Counted from the first letter of the stretch, positions 54,335 to 63,887 are shown. The stretch is 64,000 nt of DNA from Salinibacterium sp. SWN248 (GCF_015864575.1 NZ_JADYWW010000001.1:1511719-1575718), one strand, 5' to 3'. Program-made: numbers and translations. The notes: generated from the sequence alone by a model not told the origin.

Positions 54335-54349
54335 TCGGAGACGCTCTCG
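54319..54349 (-). terminator. Terminator of dps, shared with the glycosyltransferase
   Basis: CGAGAGCG-C-CTCC / GGAG-A-CGCTCTCG with a 5-nt loop. On the minus strand it is followed by TTTTTT (A-run at 54,313-54,318), a textbook intrinsic terminator for dps; it may also stop the plus-strand transcript. Confidence 0.9.
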
Positions 54350-54390
54350 TGGGAGCCACAGCAATCGGCTCGTGAGCGTAGGCGTGGAGC

Positions 54391-54933
54391 CTACTTCTTT
54401 GCGGGAGTGCGGTTTTCGGCCGACACCATCCAGGCGTACTGTTCGAGTGTTTCGAGGATGCCGTGCAGCAGATCCGCGCTCGTGGGGTCCTCTTCGTCAA
54501 TAGGATCGTGCACTTCGCGGATAGTCGCGATGGTGCCTTCGAGGCGTTCCGTCAGCAGGTCGATGGTGTGCGTGGTGTCTACTTCGCCAGCGGGAAACTC
54601 GGGGAGTGTGGTAGTGGCGGCAACGGTGTCGCTGCGGCCATCGGGTGTGGCGTGGAGTGCACGCATCCGTTCTGCGATGGTGTCGCTGAAGCCACGCGCG
54701 GCGTCAATGATCTCGTCAAGCACGAGGTGGGTGTCGCGGAAGTTCTTACCGACGACGTTCCAGTGGGCCTGCTTGCCCTGGAGCTGAAGTTCGAGCAGTT
54801 CTACAAGAACCTGCTGAAGACGATCCGCCAGCCCCTTGGACGCAGTGAAGCCTCGCTCAGCATTCTGCTGGCGGGTTTTGCGAGCCCCAGATTTGGCCGG
54901 ACTTGTGGTCTGCGCTTTCTGTGAATCAGTCAT
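54391..54933 (-). CDS. dps: DNA starvation/stationary-phase protection protein Dps
   Basis: Ferritin-like dodecamer that oxidises and stores iron and shields DNA. The ferroxidase signature is visible as KQAHWNVVGKNFRDTHLVLDEIIDAA, with the partner DPTSADLLHGILETLEQYAWM. 180 aa, with a Lys/Arg/Gln-rich N-terminal tail (~25 residues) of the sort used for DNA contact. Its own terminator follows. Confidence 0.94.
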   Translation of the reverse strand: MTDSQKAQTTSPAKSGARKTRQQNAERGFTASKGLADRLQQVLVELLELQLQGKQAHWNVVGKNFRDTHLVLDEIIDAARGFSDTIAERMRALHATPDGRSDTVAATTTLPEFPAGEVDTTHTIDLLTERLEGTIATIREVHDPIDEEDPTSADLLHGILETLEQYAWMVSAENRTPAKK

Positions 54934-55064
54934 GGTGCAACCGTACGAGCGTCGGTTTAGCGCTGGCTTGGTGTTGCTTGGGAGGAAGCTGAGCGTGTGA
55001 GACTAGCTCGGGCGCGACTCGTGACTTAGGCCCGGATTTACCGTCCGATGTGAGGGAGAGCGCT

Positions 55065-55325
55065 GTGGCGATGAGATTTCTGTTGGTATTCGCTTGGCTC
55101 GTGCCGGCATTCATCGTTGTGCTCGGGCTCAATGCAGGCGCCACGATCTGGCATTACTTGGAACCGCAGATGGGCGTAGTTCCGGATCCGGGTACCTACT
55201 ACGTTGCCGTATTTACGGGACTCATAGCCCTGCTATTAAGCATCGCCGTAGCGATGGGCATCTCAATCCACGTCGGTAGTTCCCGCCCTCACGCGAACGC
55301 GAATCTTGCTTCATCCGATCGCTAA
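55065..55325 (+). CDS. Small membrane protein, two TM helices
   Basis: About 86 aa from GTG 55065, with GGGAGAG upstream; GTG 55050 and ATG 55071 are alternatives. TM1 FLLVFAWLVPAFIVVLGLNA, TM2 YVAVFTGLIALLLSIAVAMG, separated by a ~25-residue loop. No recognised family. Divergent from dps. Confidence 0.55.
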   Translation: MAMRFLLVFAWLVPAFIVVLGLNAGATIWHYLEPQMGVVPDPGTYYVAVFTGLIALLLSIAVAMGISIHVGSSRPHANANLASSDR

Positions 55326-55437
55326 ATCGGGCGCGGAGATTCCTAGTCCGGTACTGGGCACTGCTCTGTGCTGTGGCGTGTGTTGACTCGCCGACTTTGC
55401 CGGTAACGTAGATACGCGCTCGCACTCGTGCGGGCAC

Positions 55438-55511
55438 GGGGCGGTAGCTCAGCTGGTTAGAGCAGCGGACTCATAATCCGTCGGTCATGGGTTCAAGTCC
55501 CATCCGCCCTA
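55438..55511 (+). tRNA. tRNA with CAT anticodon (tRNA-Met, or tRNA-Ile2)
   Basis: 74 nt, acceptor GGGGCGG/CCGCCCT with a G-U first pair, D-arm GCTCAGCTGGTTAGAGC, anticodon loop CTCATAA, T-arm ATGGGTTCAAGTCCCAT, discriminator A, no encoded CCA. Elongator Met and lysidine-modified Ile2 cannot be separated by eye. It does not look like an initiator. Confidence 0.93.
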
Positions 55512-55581
55512 CATTTCGCGTTCACGCCAATCGCTTCTGACGCGCCCTCCGCCCCGGGGTGCTCACGGTGGCTCACACGAG

Positions 55582-55613
55582 AAGGGCCCCATCCGCTTCC
55601 GAATGAGGCCCTT
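55582..55613 (-). terminator. Hairpin after the lipoprotein gene
   Basis: AAGGGCC (55582-55588) / GGCCCTT (55607-55613) with further CAT/ATG pairing inside. It lies 15 bp past the lipoprotein stop and also downstream of the tRNA. No good T-tract. Confidence 0.55.
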
Positions 55614-55628
55614 TCGATCATGTCGTGT

Positions 55629-56273
55629 CTACTTGAGGAACGACAGAGGCTTTCCGTCGTAGTAGGCATACACGGAGTCATACTCGGCATAGATCACGCC
55701 GGCAACGTCGTTTCCGTCCTCGACTGTTGCGGCGATGAAGCACTGTTCAATCGTGGCGCCATCGGTGTCGAATTCTTTCGTGAACGACTGAGTTGTGCAG
55801 TCGTCCCAACCGATGACGGTGACGTCTTGAACCTTCTCGCTGTTGGCATCAACGGGGGAGAACCCCGTGTAATCGGCGTCGAAAGCGATCGAATCACCGG
55901 ATACCTTCTGCTGCTCAACAGACAGGAACCACACGTTGTATCCCTTGAGCTGGGAAATCTGCTTGACGAGGTAATCCGTCTGCGCAGCTGATGCTGGCTC
56001 GATGCTCACGAGACGTGCAGCGATTACTGCAGTCGCGTCATCAATTCCGGCATAGTCGTAGGATGCCCACTCACCGAGCTTCACGGTTGATCCGGGGGCT
56101 GCGACATCGCCAGAAGCGGTGCCGGTCGACTCCTCGGTGGTCTCCTCCGTTGGCTCGACTGAGGGCGCGGCAGCTTCCGGTACTTCTTCGCTGGCTGTGG
56201 GCGCGCATCCAGAGAGTGTGAGCCCGGCAATAATTGCCCAAGCGAAGGCGCTGCGTTTACGTGCTGATATCAA
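55629..56273 (-). CDS. Putative lipoprotein of unknown function
   Basis: 214 aa. N-terminus ISARKRSAFAWAIIAGLTLSGC: basic start, hydrophobic core, lipobox LSGC, so it is predicted to be lipid-anchored outside. A Thr/Glu/Pro-rich linker (about 24-55) precedes a globular domain with two Cys (DDCTTQS, EQCFIAA). TTG 56273 is preferred, as signal peptides rarely carry the 28 extra residues of the frame up to 56,357; GGAAGAG lies upstream. No family recognised. Confidence 0.75.
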   Translation of the reverse strand: MISARKRSAFAWAIIAGLTLSGCAPTASEEVPEAAAPSVEPTEETTEESTGTASGDVAAPGSTVKLGEWASYDYAGIDDATAVIAARLVSIEPASAAQTDYLVKQISQLKGYNVWFLSVEQQKVSGDSIAFDADYTGFSPVDANSEKVQDVTVIGWDDCTTQSFTKEFDTDGATIEQCFIAATVEDGNDVAGVIYAEYDSVYAYYDGKPLSFLK

Positions 56274-56448
56274 CTGAGATCTCTTCCCCACCGCGTTGCG
56301 GTCGACGGCCCTGGCGCTCGAACGCACGCGTGCGTTTCCCCCGAGCTGCAGGGTCACATTGCAACAATGAATATTGCTTGTTTTTGAAGGTTACAAGGAA
56401 AAATCAGTTATTGCGAACTCACGAATGTGCGAACTCGCTAACGGGGCG

Positions 56449-57126
56449 TCAGCCGTCGAGCCGCTCGGCTAGCTCGCTAATGCTCAGAACCGTTTCTGTT
56501 GGTGCGCGGAAATGGGGCGGATACAGAGAGTCTCCTCGGTTCACCCACGCCGTCGAGAGTCCAGCTTCTGCGGCTCCGTGGATGTCCCACGGGTGGACCG
56601 CCACGAGGTATGCCGCTCCGTGAGCATGGGCGTTGGTGCGGGTGAGCGCATCCTCGTAAGCGCCACGCGCCGGTTTCCACGGCGCGTGTTCTTCCACGGA
56701 CAGGGTGCCATCGACTAGATCTGACAACCCTGCTTCGCGTAGTAGCCGCTCGGCGGTGCTGGCGGGGCCATTGGAGAGCGTAAAGAGTCGGTGCCCAGCA
56801 GCGTGGAGAGCGCGGATGCCGGGCGCAACGTCGGCGTGAAGCTGAACTGTGGAGAAGGCGTCGAGTACGGCATCCACAGAGCTCTCTAATGAGCCGGAGA
56901 GCGGAAGTCCGCGCAGGATGTCGCGCGCATTAGTCTGTGCGATTTCAAGAAAACGCGCCTGGCTGCCGGTTGAGGTGAGGGCGAAGCCGTCCCGCAGTAC
57001 CGTGTTGAACCAGGTAGCGGACACTCCACGTCCGGCGCCGATAGCCTCGAATGCATCCCCGACGGGCGTCAGATCTGAAAGCGTCTCGTTGACGTCGAAG
57101 AAGATCGTGACAGGCTTGTTTGTCAT
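56449..57126 (-). CDS. Haloacid dehalogenase-type hydrolase (HAD, type II-like)
   Basis: 225-aa HAD-superfamily protein. Motif I is IFFDVNETLSDL with the nucleophile Asp; DVNET is typical of L-2-haloacid dehalogenase-type members. TLSNGPASTAE is motif II, HAPWKPARGAYEDAL contains the motif III Lys and VAVHPWDIHGAAEAGLSTAW the last region. ATG 57126 is used; the longer frame to 57,186 has no support. Substrate unknown. Confidence 0.88.
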   Translation of the reverse strand: MTNKPVTIFFDVNETLSDLTPVGDAFEAIGAGRGVSATWFNTVLRDGFALTSTGSQARFLEIAQTNARDILRGLPLSGSLESSVDAVLDAFSTVQLHADVAPGIRALHAAGHRLFTLSNGPASTAERLLREAGLSDLVDGTLSVEEHAPWKPARGAYEDALTRTNAHAHGAAYLVAVHPWDIHGAAEAGLSTAWVNRGDSLYPPHFRAPTETVLSISELAERLDG

Positions 57127-57192
57127 CTCACACCGGCTTTCTGTGCCCGATCGCCGCCGCGGGAATGCGGAGGCAACCTCGAGCACTGAGCT

Positions 57193-57855
57193 CTACGGTA
57201 CGCGCAGCAGCGAACGCTTTCCTGAGATCCAGAACACAAGCGAGCCAAAAGCGAGCATGACGACGACAATGAGGCCGACGTAGAAGAAAACGCTGCCGTA
57301 GCCGGTGTCGGGGTGCAAGAAGGGATAGGGCACCCAGCCGTCCGTTGCGCCGCGCACGAGTACAACGATGACCCAGACAATCGGGTAAATCAACACAATC
57401 CACAGACGACTGAAAGCGATGCGGCCGCGGTCGGAGAAGAGAATCCAATCGGCCAAGGCATATACGGGCGTGATGATGTGCAGCGCCGCGTTTGCCCAGG
57501 CGACCGGAACGCCACCGGCTGCACCCAACGGTGCGAGCAGCGTCGCATACACGACACCGACGATGATGATGTAGGTCGTCACCGAAGCGCGCGCGATATT
57601 CAGGGCCGGCGAAGCAGCCTCGCCGCGCAGGGCAACAACCGCGATGACCGCGTACACGACCGCAAGGATGATGTTGGACTGAATGGTGAAATACCCGAAC
57701 ATATTGAACGGGTTAATCACGGTGCGACCTGCTGCCTCGGCAACCGTTGCGATTACTGCGGCGGTGACGAGAGCAGCAATCGCTAAGCGCAATACGGCGA
57801 CGATAACGGTGCCGTTTCGGGTTTCGGGTGCGGCGAGTTTGGCGGCGTAGGTCAT
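57193..57855 (-). CDS. Pr6Pr family membrane protein
   Basis: 220 aa with six hydrophobic helices. NPFNMFGYFTIQSNIILAVV (loop 1-2), HIITPVYALADWILF and the C-terminal DGWVPYPFLHPDTGYG are hallmarks of the Pr6Pr family (related to the mammalian FAR-17a/AIG1 membrane hydrolases). The conserved Thr and His of that fold seem to be present (FTIQSN, LHIITP). Role in bacteria unknown. Confidence 0.82.
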   Translation of the reverse strand: MTYAAKLAAPETRNGTVIVAVLRLAIAALVTAAVIATVAEAAGRTVINPFNMFGYFTIQSNIILAVVYAVIAVVALRGEAASPALNIARASVTTYIIIVGVVYATLLAPLGAAGGVPVAWANAALHIITPVYALADWILFSDRGRIAFSRLWIVLIYPIVWVIVVLVRGATDGWVPYPFLHPDTGYGSVFFYVGLIVVVMLAFGSLVFWISGKRSLLRVP

Positions 57856-58077
57856 AGTTCCCCTCGAACTAAAGCAAGTCTGTGCATGACTATAGCGGAG
57901 CGAATCGCCGGCCGCGGATCAGGCACACTTCGGGTTGACATCAGCGTGCCGCGACGAGGTTCAGCGCACTTCTCTGAGCGGATAAAAAAGCCGGTCAGAC
58001 GGGAAGTGCTTTCCTCTGAGGAATGGGCTATGGTCGAGATGATCGCGCCAACTGAGACAAGGGGAAGCGGAATAATC

Positions 58078-58203
58078 ATGGCTGGAAAATCGCCTAGAGG
58101 AAGCACCAAAAAGGAAGCCAAGCTGTCTATCAAAGACAAGCGGGCACACAAGCGGGCCAAGCTCGAAGACACCGGCTTCATCAAGCCGCGTAAGGGTCGC
58201 TAA
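58078..58203 (+). CDS. Small basic actinobacterial protein, 41 aa
   Basis: ATG 58078 gives MAGKSPRGSTKKEAKLSIKD then KRAHKRAKLEDTGFIKPRKG, extremely rich in Lys/Arg. Similar MAGK...KK...SIKEKR proteins are widespread in Microbacteriaceae and have no known function; nucleic-acid binding is a guess. The GGGGAAGCGG upstream supports the start. The open frame continues to 57,886 but that part does not look coding. Confidence 0.7.
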   Translation: MAGKSPRGSTKKEAKLSIKDKRAHKRAKLEDTGFIKPRKGR

Positions 58204-58216
58204 CGGCCCACCAACG

Positions 58217-58253
58217 GAACTCGTCAGGTTCCACACTCAAGCCTGATGAGTTC
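58217..58253 (+). terminator. Hairpin after the 41-aa protein gene
   Basis: GAACTCGTCAGG (58217-58228) and CCTGATGAGTTC (58242-58253) pair with one G-U; there is no T-tract. Called on position. Confidence 0.5.
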
Positions 58254-58345
58254 AGCGTGGCGGCGCGCAGTCGCAGGCACGGAAATCCCGTGTCCCTTCA
58301 GTGCGCCTCCGCCGCCACGCACCCTTACCCGATCGCTCGGAGTGG

Positions 58346-58534
58346 CTAGTTGCGCACCTTGCCGCGACCGAAGATCAGCCACAGGATCGAACCGAAGATT
58401 GACAGGAAGAACGCCACCAGGATCCAGAGGAACTTGCCGACGACACCGTGGTTGGTGCTCTTGGCGATTGATACGACAGTGATGATGAAGACGATGAGGC
58501 CAACGATGCCAAAACTGAAGCTAATAGGTTCCAT
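58346..58534 (-). CDS. PLDc_N-type small membrane protein
   Basis: 62 aa with two TM helices: GIVGLIVFIITVVSIAKS and FLWILVAFFLSIFGSILWLI, ending FGRGKVRN. The pattern W-x-L-V-x-FF-x4-G-S-I-x-W matches the phospholipase D N-terminal-like (PLDc_N) family of small proteins. Function unknown. Divergent from the CoA-transferase gene. Confidence 0.75.
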   Translation of the reverse strand: MEPISFSFGIVGLIVFIITVVSIAKSTNHGVVGKFLWILVAFFLSIFGSILWLIFGRGKVRN

Positions 58535-58568
58535 GGTCTAAATCTATCGGGCATGGCACTATCAAGTT

Positions 58569-59927
58569 ATGAGTTTGCTGGATGCAGCGTGGCAATCCCT
58601 CGGGGAAGATGCCGCCGCCCTCGCGTTAGTGCGCGACCAAGGCACAGCTGTGCCCCTGACAGGAGTGCTGCCCTCTGGCCGCTTCGTTCATGACGCCATG
58701 GCTGCGGCGTCGTTTTCTGCGTCGCTGCTGGCGGCGCGGAGGGTCGGATGCGCGGTGCCTTCCGTCGAGCTGAATCCGCTCAAAGTTGCGACTGCCGTCA
58801 CGAGCGACAAACACTTTAGGCAGGATGGCGAACCGGTAGCGGCGTGGGCTGAGCTCTCTGGCTTTTGGCCCTGCAGCGACGGTTGGGTTCGCACCCACGC
58901 CAACTATCCACATCATCGCGCAGCGCTGCTGAGCGCTCTCGAGCTGCCCTCCGAGACAGGCGCCGACGAGTTCATGCTCGCCCTCCACGCTATGACCGCG
59001 GCCGACGTTGAAGAGAAAGTTGTCGCCGCCGGGGGAGTCGCGACCGTCGTGCGTACCGCAGAGGAGTGGGCCGAGCATCCGCAAGCCCAAGCGTTGGCCG
59101 GACTGCCCGTTGTCGAGCTGACCTCGCTCGGTGATACCGAATCTGCCCAGCTCACCGAGACAACCGTCGATGCGCCGCTGGCAGGCCTGCGCGTGCTCGA
59201 CCTCACTCGCGTGATTGCCGGGCCCGTCGCGGCACGAACCTTGGCGCTGTGGGGCGCTGACGTTCTGCGCATCGACAGCCCGCAGCATCCCGAAATCCCG
59301 TGGCAGCACCTCGACACCGGCGCAGGCAAACGCTCAGCCCTGCTCGACCTCGACGATGACACTGACCGAGCAACGTTCGAGAAACTGCTTGAGACCGCGG
59401 ATGTCGTACTCACCGCCTACCGCCCCGGTTCTTTAGATAAGTTCGGACTTTCGCCCGCGGCTCTCGCCGAGCGCCGCCCGGGAATTATCGTGGGCCGCCT
59501 TAGCGCGTGGGGAACGGTCGGACCGCTGGCTGAACGCCGCGGCTTCGACAGCATCGTGCAGGCGGCGACGGGAATTGCGTTGGCGGAGGGTGAAGGCAAG
59601 GGAACGCCGGGCGCCCTGCCGGCGCAGGCTCTGGATCATGCGGCCGGTTATCTGCTTGCTGCCGGCATCACGACGGCGGTGCGTCGCCGCATCGATGTGG
59701 GTCATTCGTGGCTCGTGGAGGTGTCGCTTGCGCGACTGGCGACCGAACTCGTGCAGCAGCGTCGTCCGCGGCACGCGCCAACGGCATCCGCTGGCTTCAC
59801 GCCGACGGTGACAACTCACGACGGGGTGACCAGTGCGGTGCCTGCGCCGGCCTACGCGGGCGGCCCTGGACGCTTCACGGCTCCCGCTGTTGCGTGGGGT
59901 TCGAGCGAAGCAGCATGGCTCTCGTGA
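58569..59927 (+). CDS. CoA-transferase, CaiB/BaiF (family III)
   Basis: 452 aa. The usual first motif of the family, LAGLRVLDLTRVIAGPVAAR with WGADVLRID, appears only at about residue 205. It is preceded by an N-terminal part (SGFWPCSDGWVRTHANYPHH, AEEWAEHPQAQALAGLPVVE) that looks like the C-terminal half of a family III enzyme, giving a permuted or duplicated layout known from other actinobacterial members. The CoA donor and acceptor are unknown. ATG 58569. No partner gene nearby. Confidence 0.85.
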   Translation: MSLLDAAWQSLGEDAAALALVRDQGTAVPLTGVLPSGRFVHDAMAAASFSASLLAARRVGCAVPSVELNPLKVATAVTSDKHFRQDGEPVAAWAELSGFWPCSDGWVRTHANYPHHRAALLSALELPSETGADEFMLALHAMTAADVEEKVVAAGGVATVVRTAEEWAEHPQAQALAGLPVVELTSLGDTESAQLTETTVDAPLAGLRVLDLTRVIAGPVAARTLALWGADVLRIDSPQHPEIPWQHLDTGAGKRSALLDLDDDTDRATFEKLLETADVVLTAYRPGSLDKFGLSPAALAERRPGIIVGRLSAWGTVGPLAERRGFDSIVQAATGIALAEGEGKGTPGALPAQALDHAAGYLLAAGITTAVRRRIDVGHSWLVEVSLARLATELVQQRRPRHAPTASAGFTPTVTTHDGVTSAVPAPAYAGGPGRFTAPAVAWGSSEAAWLS

Positions 59928-60040
59928 TGTGGTGTTGTCGGCTCGCGTGATGCGTTTCTTCAGCGGGATCGATCTGGCTTTCCTGAAATAATCCCGTGTC
60001 GGCGGTGGTTGGCATGATGGACTTCAACAAGGATGGACTT

Positions 60041-60868
60041 ATGACTGACACTGCTGCACCCACGCTCACGCCCGAAGCTAAGCTCGCAACTTTTCGCGAA
60101 CGTCGCGATCAGGCGGTCGTGCAGCAGAATGGCAACCTTGCGCTGACCAACACGCAGTGGGTCGACGCCGAGCAGACCATTTGGGGTGTGCCCGGCACGT
60201 GGGCTCCCCACGAGGATGGGCTCACGGTCACCGCCACCGCAGAAGACAACATTGTTGTCGACGGCACGCTTGTTGAGGGCAGCGCCGTTGTGCGCAGCAA
60301 GAGCCACGAGAACCCGAGCGCCATCGTCTTTGGTGAGACCGTCACGGGTTTCGTCATCAAGGCTCCTGAAGGCAACCACGCGCTGCGCGTCTGGGACACC
60401 AACTCGCCCGCCATTCAAGAGTTCGGCACGATTGATGCCTACGCCTACAACCCGGACTGGGTTATCAAGGCCACCTTCACGCCCAACCCCGAGGGCACAA
60501 CGCTTGGTTTCGAGCACATCAAAGACAACGGTCAAGAGCGTGAGCAGCCGATTCCCGGTGACATCTCGTTCACAAAGGATGGCGTTGACTACAGCCTCGC
60601 CGCGTTCAAGTCGGGCCGCGCCCTTCAGCTCGTCTTTGCGGATGCCACGAGCGGCGTTGACACCTACAGCGTTGGCCGTTTCCTCTTCGTTGCGCCCAAC
60701 CCCGACGGAACGATCGTGCTCGACTTCAACCTCGCGATCCTGCCGCCCTGCGCTTTCAGCTACAACTTCAACTGCCCCATGCCTCCGAAGCAGAACCGTT
60801 TCGCGGTCGCCATTGACGCAGGCGAAAAGAACGTACTCAAGAAGGACGGCTCGCTGCTGCACGAGTAG
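60041..60868 (+). CDS. DUF1684 domain-containing protein
   Basis: 275 aa. The DUF1684 core is clear at the C-terminus: YSVGRFLFVAPNPDGTIVLD and FNLAILPPCAFSYNFNCPMP, followed by PKQNRFAVAIDAGEK. The N-terminal half (AKLATFRERRDQAVVQQNGN) is the usual lead-in. ATG 60041 has AAGGA 7 bases upstream; upstream ATGs at 60,017 and 60,014 are weaker. Biochemical function is not established for the family. Convergent with ramB. Confidence 0.85.
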   Translation: MTDTAAPTLTPEAKLATFRERRDQAVVQQNGNLALTNTQWVDAEQTIWGVPGTWAPHEDGLTVTATAEDNIVVDGTLVEGSAVVRSKSHENPSAIVFGETVTGFVIKAPEGNHALRVWDTNSPAIQEFGTIDAYAYNPDWVIKATFTPNPEGTTLGFEHIKDNGQEREQPIPGDISFTKDGVDYSLAAFKSGRALQLVFADATSGVDTYSVGRFLFVAPNPDGTIVLDFNLAILPPCAFSYNFNCPMPPKQNRFAVAIDAGEKNVLKKDGSLLHE

Positions 60869-60924
60869 GTGGTTCTGGGCGGTTGGGCAGTGGGATCGCA
60901 CGGCCTAGTCTGGCCGCCGAACGA

Positions 60925-62394
60925 CTACAGGCGCGGCGAGTGCGACTCTAAGAATTCAAACACTTCAGTGGTGTCAACGCCGGGATACATTCCCGTGGGC
61001 ATTGCCGCGAGCAGCGAACTGTTGAGGCGCGCGCTCGGGATCGAATGCTGCGCCCAGCGTGACGACAGGTTCTCGGGTGCGCTGCGGCAGCATCCGTCAT
61101 CTGGACACGTCGACACGGCACGATTCGTTGTGTCGCGCCCACGGAACCACTTTGCTGACGCAAACGGAGTTCCGAGGCTTACCGAGAAGTCGCCGCGGCG
61201 ACCCGACTGGATGCGCGACGTGCACCAGTAGGTTCCGCCCGGCTTGTCGGTGTACTGGTGATAGGGGCTGAACCGGTCTTCGACATCAAAGACTTGGCGC
61301 GCGCTCCACTGCCGGCACACGATTTGACCCTCGATCGCGCCAAGCGCATCCGTAGGAAACGCAGCGCTGTCGTTCTCGTAGGCCTTCGAAATCGTGCCAC
61401 CCTCGTGCACCTTCAAGAAGTGCACGGGAACGCCCAAATGTTCGGTCGCCAGGTTGGTGAAGCGGTGGGCCGCCGTCTCGTAGGGCACGGCAAAAGCATC
61501 CCGCAGATCCTCCACCGAGAGCTCGCGTTGCGCCTTCGCCGCGGTCAAGAATTCGACCGCTGTCTTCTCGGGCACCATGAGAGCGGCAGCGAGATAGTTT
61601 GTCTCCACTCGCTGGTAGAGAAACTCTGAATAGTCAGCAGGCTCCCGGATGCCCAACACATGCCCCGCAAGTGCCTGCAGCAGCGTCGAGCGTGGGTCGG
61701 TGCCCTCAGCCTGCGCGACGGGCAGATAGATGCGGCCGTTGCGCAAATCCGTGACGCTGCGCGTCGTCGCGGGCAGGTCGGGCACGTAGTGCAGTGAAAA
61801 CCCGAGGTGCGAGGCGAGGTCGGAGGCGACCCGCTGAGAGAGCGGTCCGCCCGTGTGGCCAACAGCATCCAACAGTTCTCGGGCTGTCGTCTCAAGTTCA
61901 CCAAAGTAGTTGTTTCGCTTGCGCATCATGCGCCGCAGTTCGGTGTTGGCGCGGCGGGCTTCTTCTGGCGTTGCCGCACGTTCGCGGTGGAGGCGCTGCA
62001 ATTCGTCGTGCAATCCGAGCACGGTTTCGATTGCCTCATCGCTGAGGGTCTTGCGCACCGGCAGCTCGGGCAGCGCGAGCGAGTTGTAGAGCGGGCCACG
62101 CTGCGCGCGTTCGAGAGCGATCTCGAGGGCAGCACGCCGTGACGGTGGCTCTGGGCTCAGCAGTTCATCCACCGAAACGTCGAAGAAGCGGGCGATTTTC
62201 TGCAGCTCGCTGAGTTTGAGCTCTCTCTTGCCGTTCTCGATAACGGAGACCTGAGAGGCCGCACGCTCGAGCGCGGCACCGAGGTCATCGAGGGTGAGAC
62301 CGCGATCGGTGCGGAGTTGACGGATGCGGCGGCCAACGGTGAGGGAATCGAACATGTCCTCATCGTCTGCCTGCGTACGCGTGCGTGGGGTCAT
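60925..62394 (-). CDS. ramB: RamB-like XRE-family regulator of acetate metabolism
   Basis: 489 aa from ATG 62394, with AGGAGG 8 bases upstream. An N-terminal XRE helix-turn-helix (GRRIRQLRTDRGLTLDDLGA, ASQVSVIENGKRELKLSELQ) is followed by the long ImmA/IrrE-like and DUF2083-type region seen in RamB (FSLHYVPDLPATTRSVTDLR, ETNYLAAALMVPEKTAVEFL) and Cys motifs near the C-terminus (YWCTSRIQ, VSTCPDDGCCRSAP). RamB represses aceA and aceB in Corynebacterium. Here it is divergent from aceA across 142 bp, so local control is very likely. Confidence 0.9.
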   Translation of the reverse strand: MTPRTRTQADDEDMFDSLTVGRRIRQLRTDRGLTLDDLGAALERAASQVSVIENGKRELKLSELQKIARFFDVSVDELLSPEPPSRRAALEIALERAQRGPLYNSLALPELPVRKTLSDEAIETVLGLHDELQRLHRERAATPEEARRANTELRRMMRKRNNYFGELETTARELLDAVGHTGGPLSQRVASDLASHLGFSLHYVPDLPATTRSVTDLRNGRIYLPVAQAEGTDPRSTLLQALAGHVLGIREPADYSEFLYQRVETNYLAAALMVPEKTAVEFLTAAKAQRELSVEDLRDAFAVPYETAAHRFTNLATEHLGVPVHFLKVHEGGTISKAYENDSAAFPTDALGAIEGQIVCRQWSARQVFDVEDRFSPYHQYTDKPGGTYWCTSRIQSGRRGDFSVSLGTPFASAKWFRGRDTTNRAVSTCPDDGCCRSAPENLSSRWAQHSIPSARLNSSLLAAMPTGMYPGVDTTEVFEFLESHSPRL

Positions 62395-62536
62395 CCGAAC
62401 ATCCTCCTTGATGGCCTTCTGTCGAAAAACAGAAGAATCATGACAATTCTGCAACAAATCGTGGTGAAGAACTAGTGCAGGGGCACCAGAGTCGAAGAAA
62501 CGAAGTACCGATGAACCACTGACGAAGGAGCCAGCA
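62395..62536. promoter_or_regulatory. ramB-aceA divergent promoter region
   Basis: The 142-bp gap holds an inverted repeat, TTCTGT (62417-62422) / ACAGAA (62429-62434), and ATTCTGCAACAAATC (62446-62460), which loosely resembles the AA-rich TTGCAAA-type RamB site of Corynebacterium. Either may be the operator; exact boxes are not assigned. Confidence 0.5.
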
Positions 62537-63838
62537 ATGACGAACAACCGCCCCGGCGACCAAAACCAGACCGCAGCCGAACTCGAAACCGAGTGGAAGA
62601 CGGATGCGCGCTGGAACGGAATCGAACGCGATTTCAGCGCCGAAGACGTCATCGCCCTCCGCGGAAGTGTTCGGGAAGACCGCACGCTTGCTCGTCGCGG
62701 CGCCGAGAACCTCTGGAATCTCCTGCAGCGCGACAACACCGAATGGGTCGCCGCGCTGGGAGCGCTCACCGGCAACCAGGCCGTGCAGCAAGTGCGCGCC
62801 GGGCTCGAAGCGATCTACCTCAGCGGTTGGCAGGTTGCCGCCGACGCCAACCTCTCCGGCCAGACCTACCCCGACCAGAGCCTCTACCCGGCCAACAGCG
62901 TGCCGGCCGTTGTGCGCCGCATCAACAACGCGCTGATGCGGGCCGACCAAATCGAGACCGCCGAGGACGGCGCTCCGCGGATCGATTGGATGGCACCGAT
63001 CGTTGCCGATGCGGAAGCCGGCTTTGGCGGGCCCCTGAACTCCTACGAGCTCATGTCATCCATGATCGAAGCCGGAGCGGCCGGCGTGCACTGGGAAGAC
63101 CAGCTCGCATCAGAGAAGAAGTGTGGCCACATGGGCGGAAAGGTTCTCATCCCGACCGCGCAGCACGTTCGCACTCTCAACGCGGCTCGACTCGCCGCCG
63201 ATGTTGCGGGTGTCTCGAGCATCATCATTGCTCGCACCGACTCTCTTGCTGCCGACCTCATTACCAACGATGTGGATGACCGCGACAAGCCATTCTTGAC
63301 AGGGGAGCGCACGAGTGACGGCTTCTACCGCACTACTCCGGGCATCGAAACGGTCCTCAGTCGCGGCCACGCCTACGCGCCCTACGCAGATCTGCTCTGG
63401 GTGGAGAGCGCGAAGCCTGATCTTGAGTTGGCGCGCACCTTTGCGGAAAGCATCCACAAGGAGTTCCCTGGCAAGAAGCTCGCCTACAACTGCTCGCCGT
63501 CGTTCAACTGGAAGCGTCACCTTGACGACGACCAGATCGCGAGCTTCCAGCGCGAGTTGGCCGCCATGGGTTACGCCTTCCAGTTCATCACCCTTGCCGG
63601 GTTCCACGCCCTCAACCACTCGATGTACACCCTGGCTCGGGGCTACAGCGAGCGTCACATGAGTGCGTATGTGGAACTGCAAGAGGCAGAGTTCGCGTCT
63701 GAAGCAGACGGCTACACGGCAACGCGCCACCAGCGCGAGGTCGGAACAGGGTACTTCGATCGCATCGCGACGGCCCTCAACCCCACGAGCGAAACCCTCG
63801 CCCTCGTCGGCAGCACCGAAACGGCGCAATTTCATTAA
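62537..63838 (+). CDS. aceA: Isocitrate lyase AceA
   Basis: Glyoxylate-shunt enzyme splitting isocitrate into glyoxylate and succinate. The catalytic motif is [14 protein letters not shown] (Cys at about 195). [36 protein letters not shown] and [15 protein letters not shown] are further signatures. 433 aa, the normal bacterial length. ATG 62537 after AAGGAG. Divergent from ramB and followed by a malate synthase gene, so the shunt is one RamB-controlled locus. Confidence 0.97.
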   Translation: MTNNRPGDQNQTAAELETEWKTDARWNGIERDFSAEDVIALRGSVREDRTLARRGAENLWNLLQRDNTEWVAALGALTGNQAVQQVRAGLEAIYLSGWQVAADANLSGQTYPDQSLYPANSVPAVVRRINNALMRADQIETAEDGAPRIDWMAPIVADAEAGFGGPLNSYELMSSMIEAGAAGVHWEDQLASEKKCGHMGGKVLIPTAQHVRTLNAARLAADVAGVSSIIIARTDSLAADLITNDVDDRDKPFLTGERTSDGFYRTTPGIETVLSRGHAYAPYADLLWVESAKPDLELARTFAESIHKEFPGKKLAYNCSPSFNWKRHLDDDQIASFQRELAAMGYAFQFITLAGFHALNHSMYTLARGYSERHMSAYVELQEAEFASEADGYTATRHQREVGTGYFDRIATALNPTSETLALVGSTETAQFH

Positions 63839-63840
63839 AC

Positions 63841-63887
63841 CGGCACCACCACTAAGCCGGCACCGCCACTAAGCCGGCAACACCACC
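63841..63887. repeat. Short 17-bp tandem repeat between aceA and aceB
   Basis: Units CGGCACCACCACTAAGC (63841-63857), CGGCACCGCCACTAAGC (63858-63874) and a partial CGGCAACACCACC (63875-63887). Directly after the aceA stop; no hairpin. Confidence 0.75.
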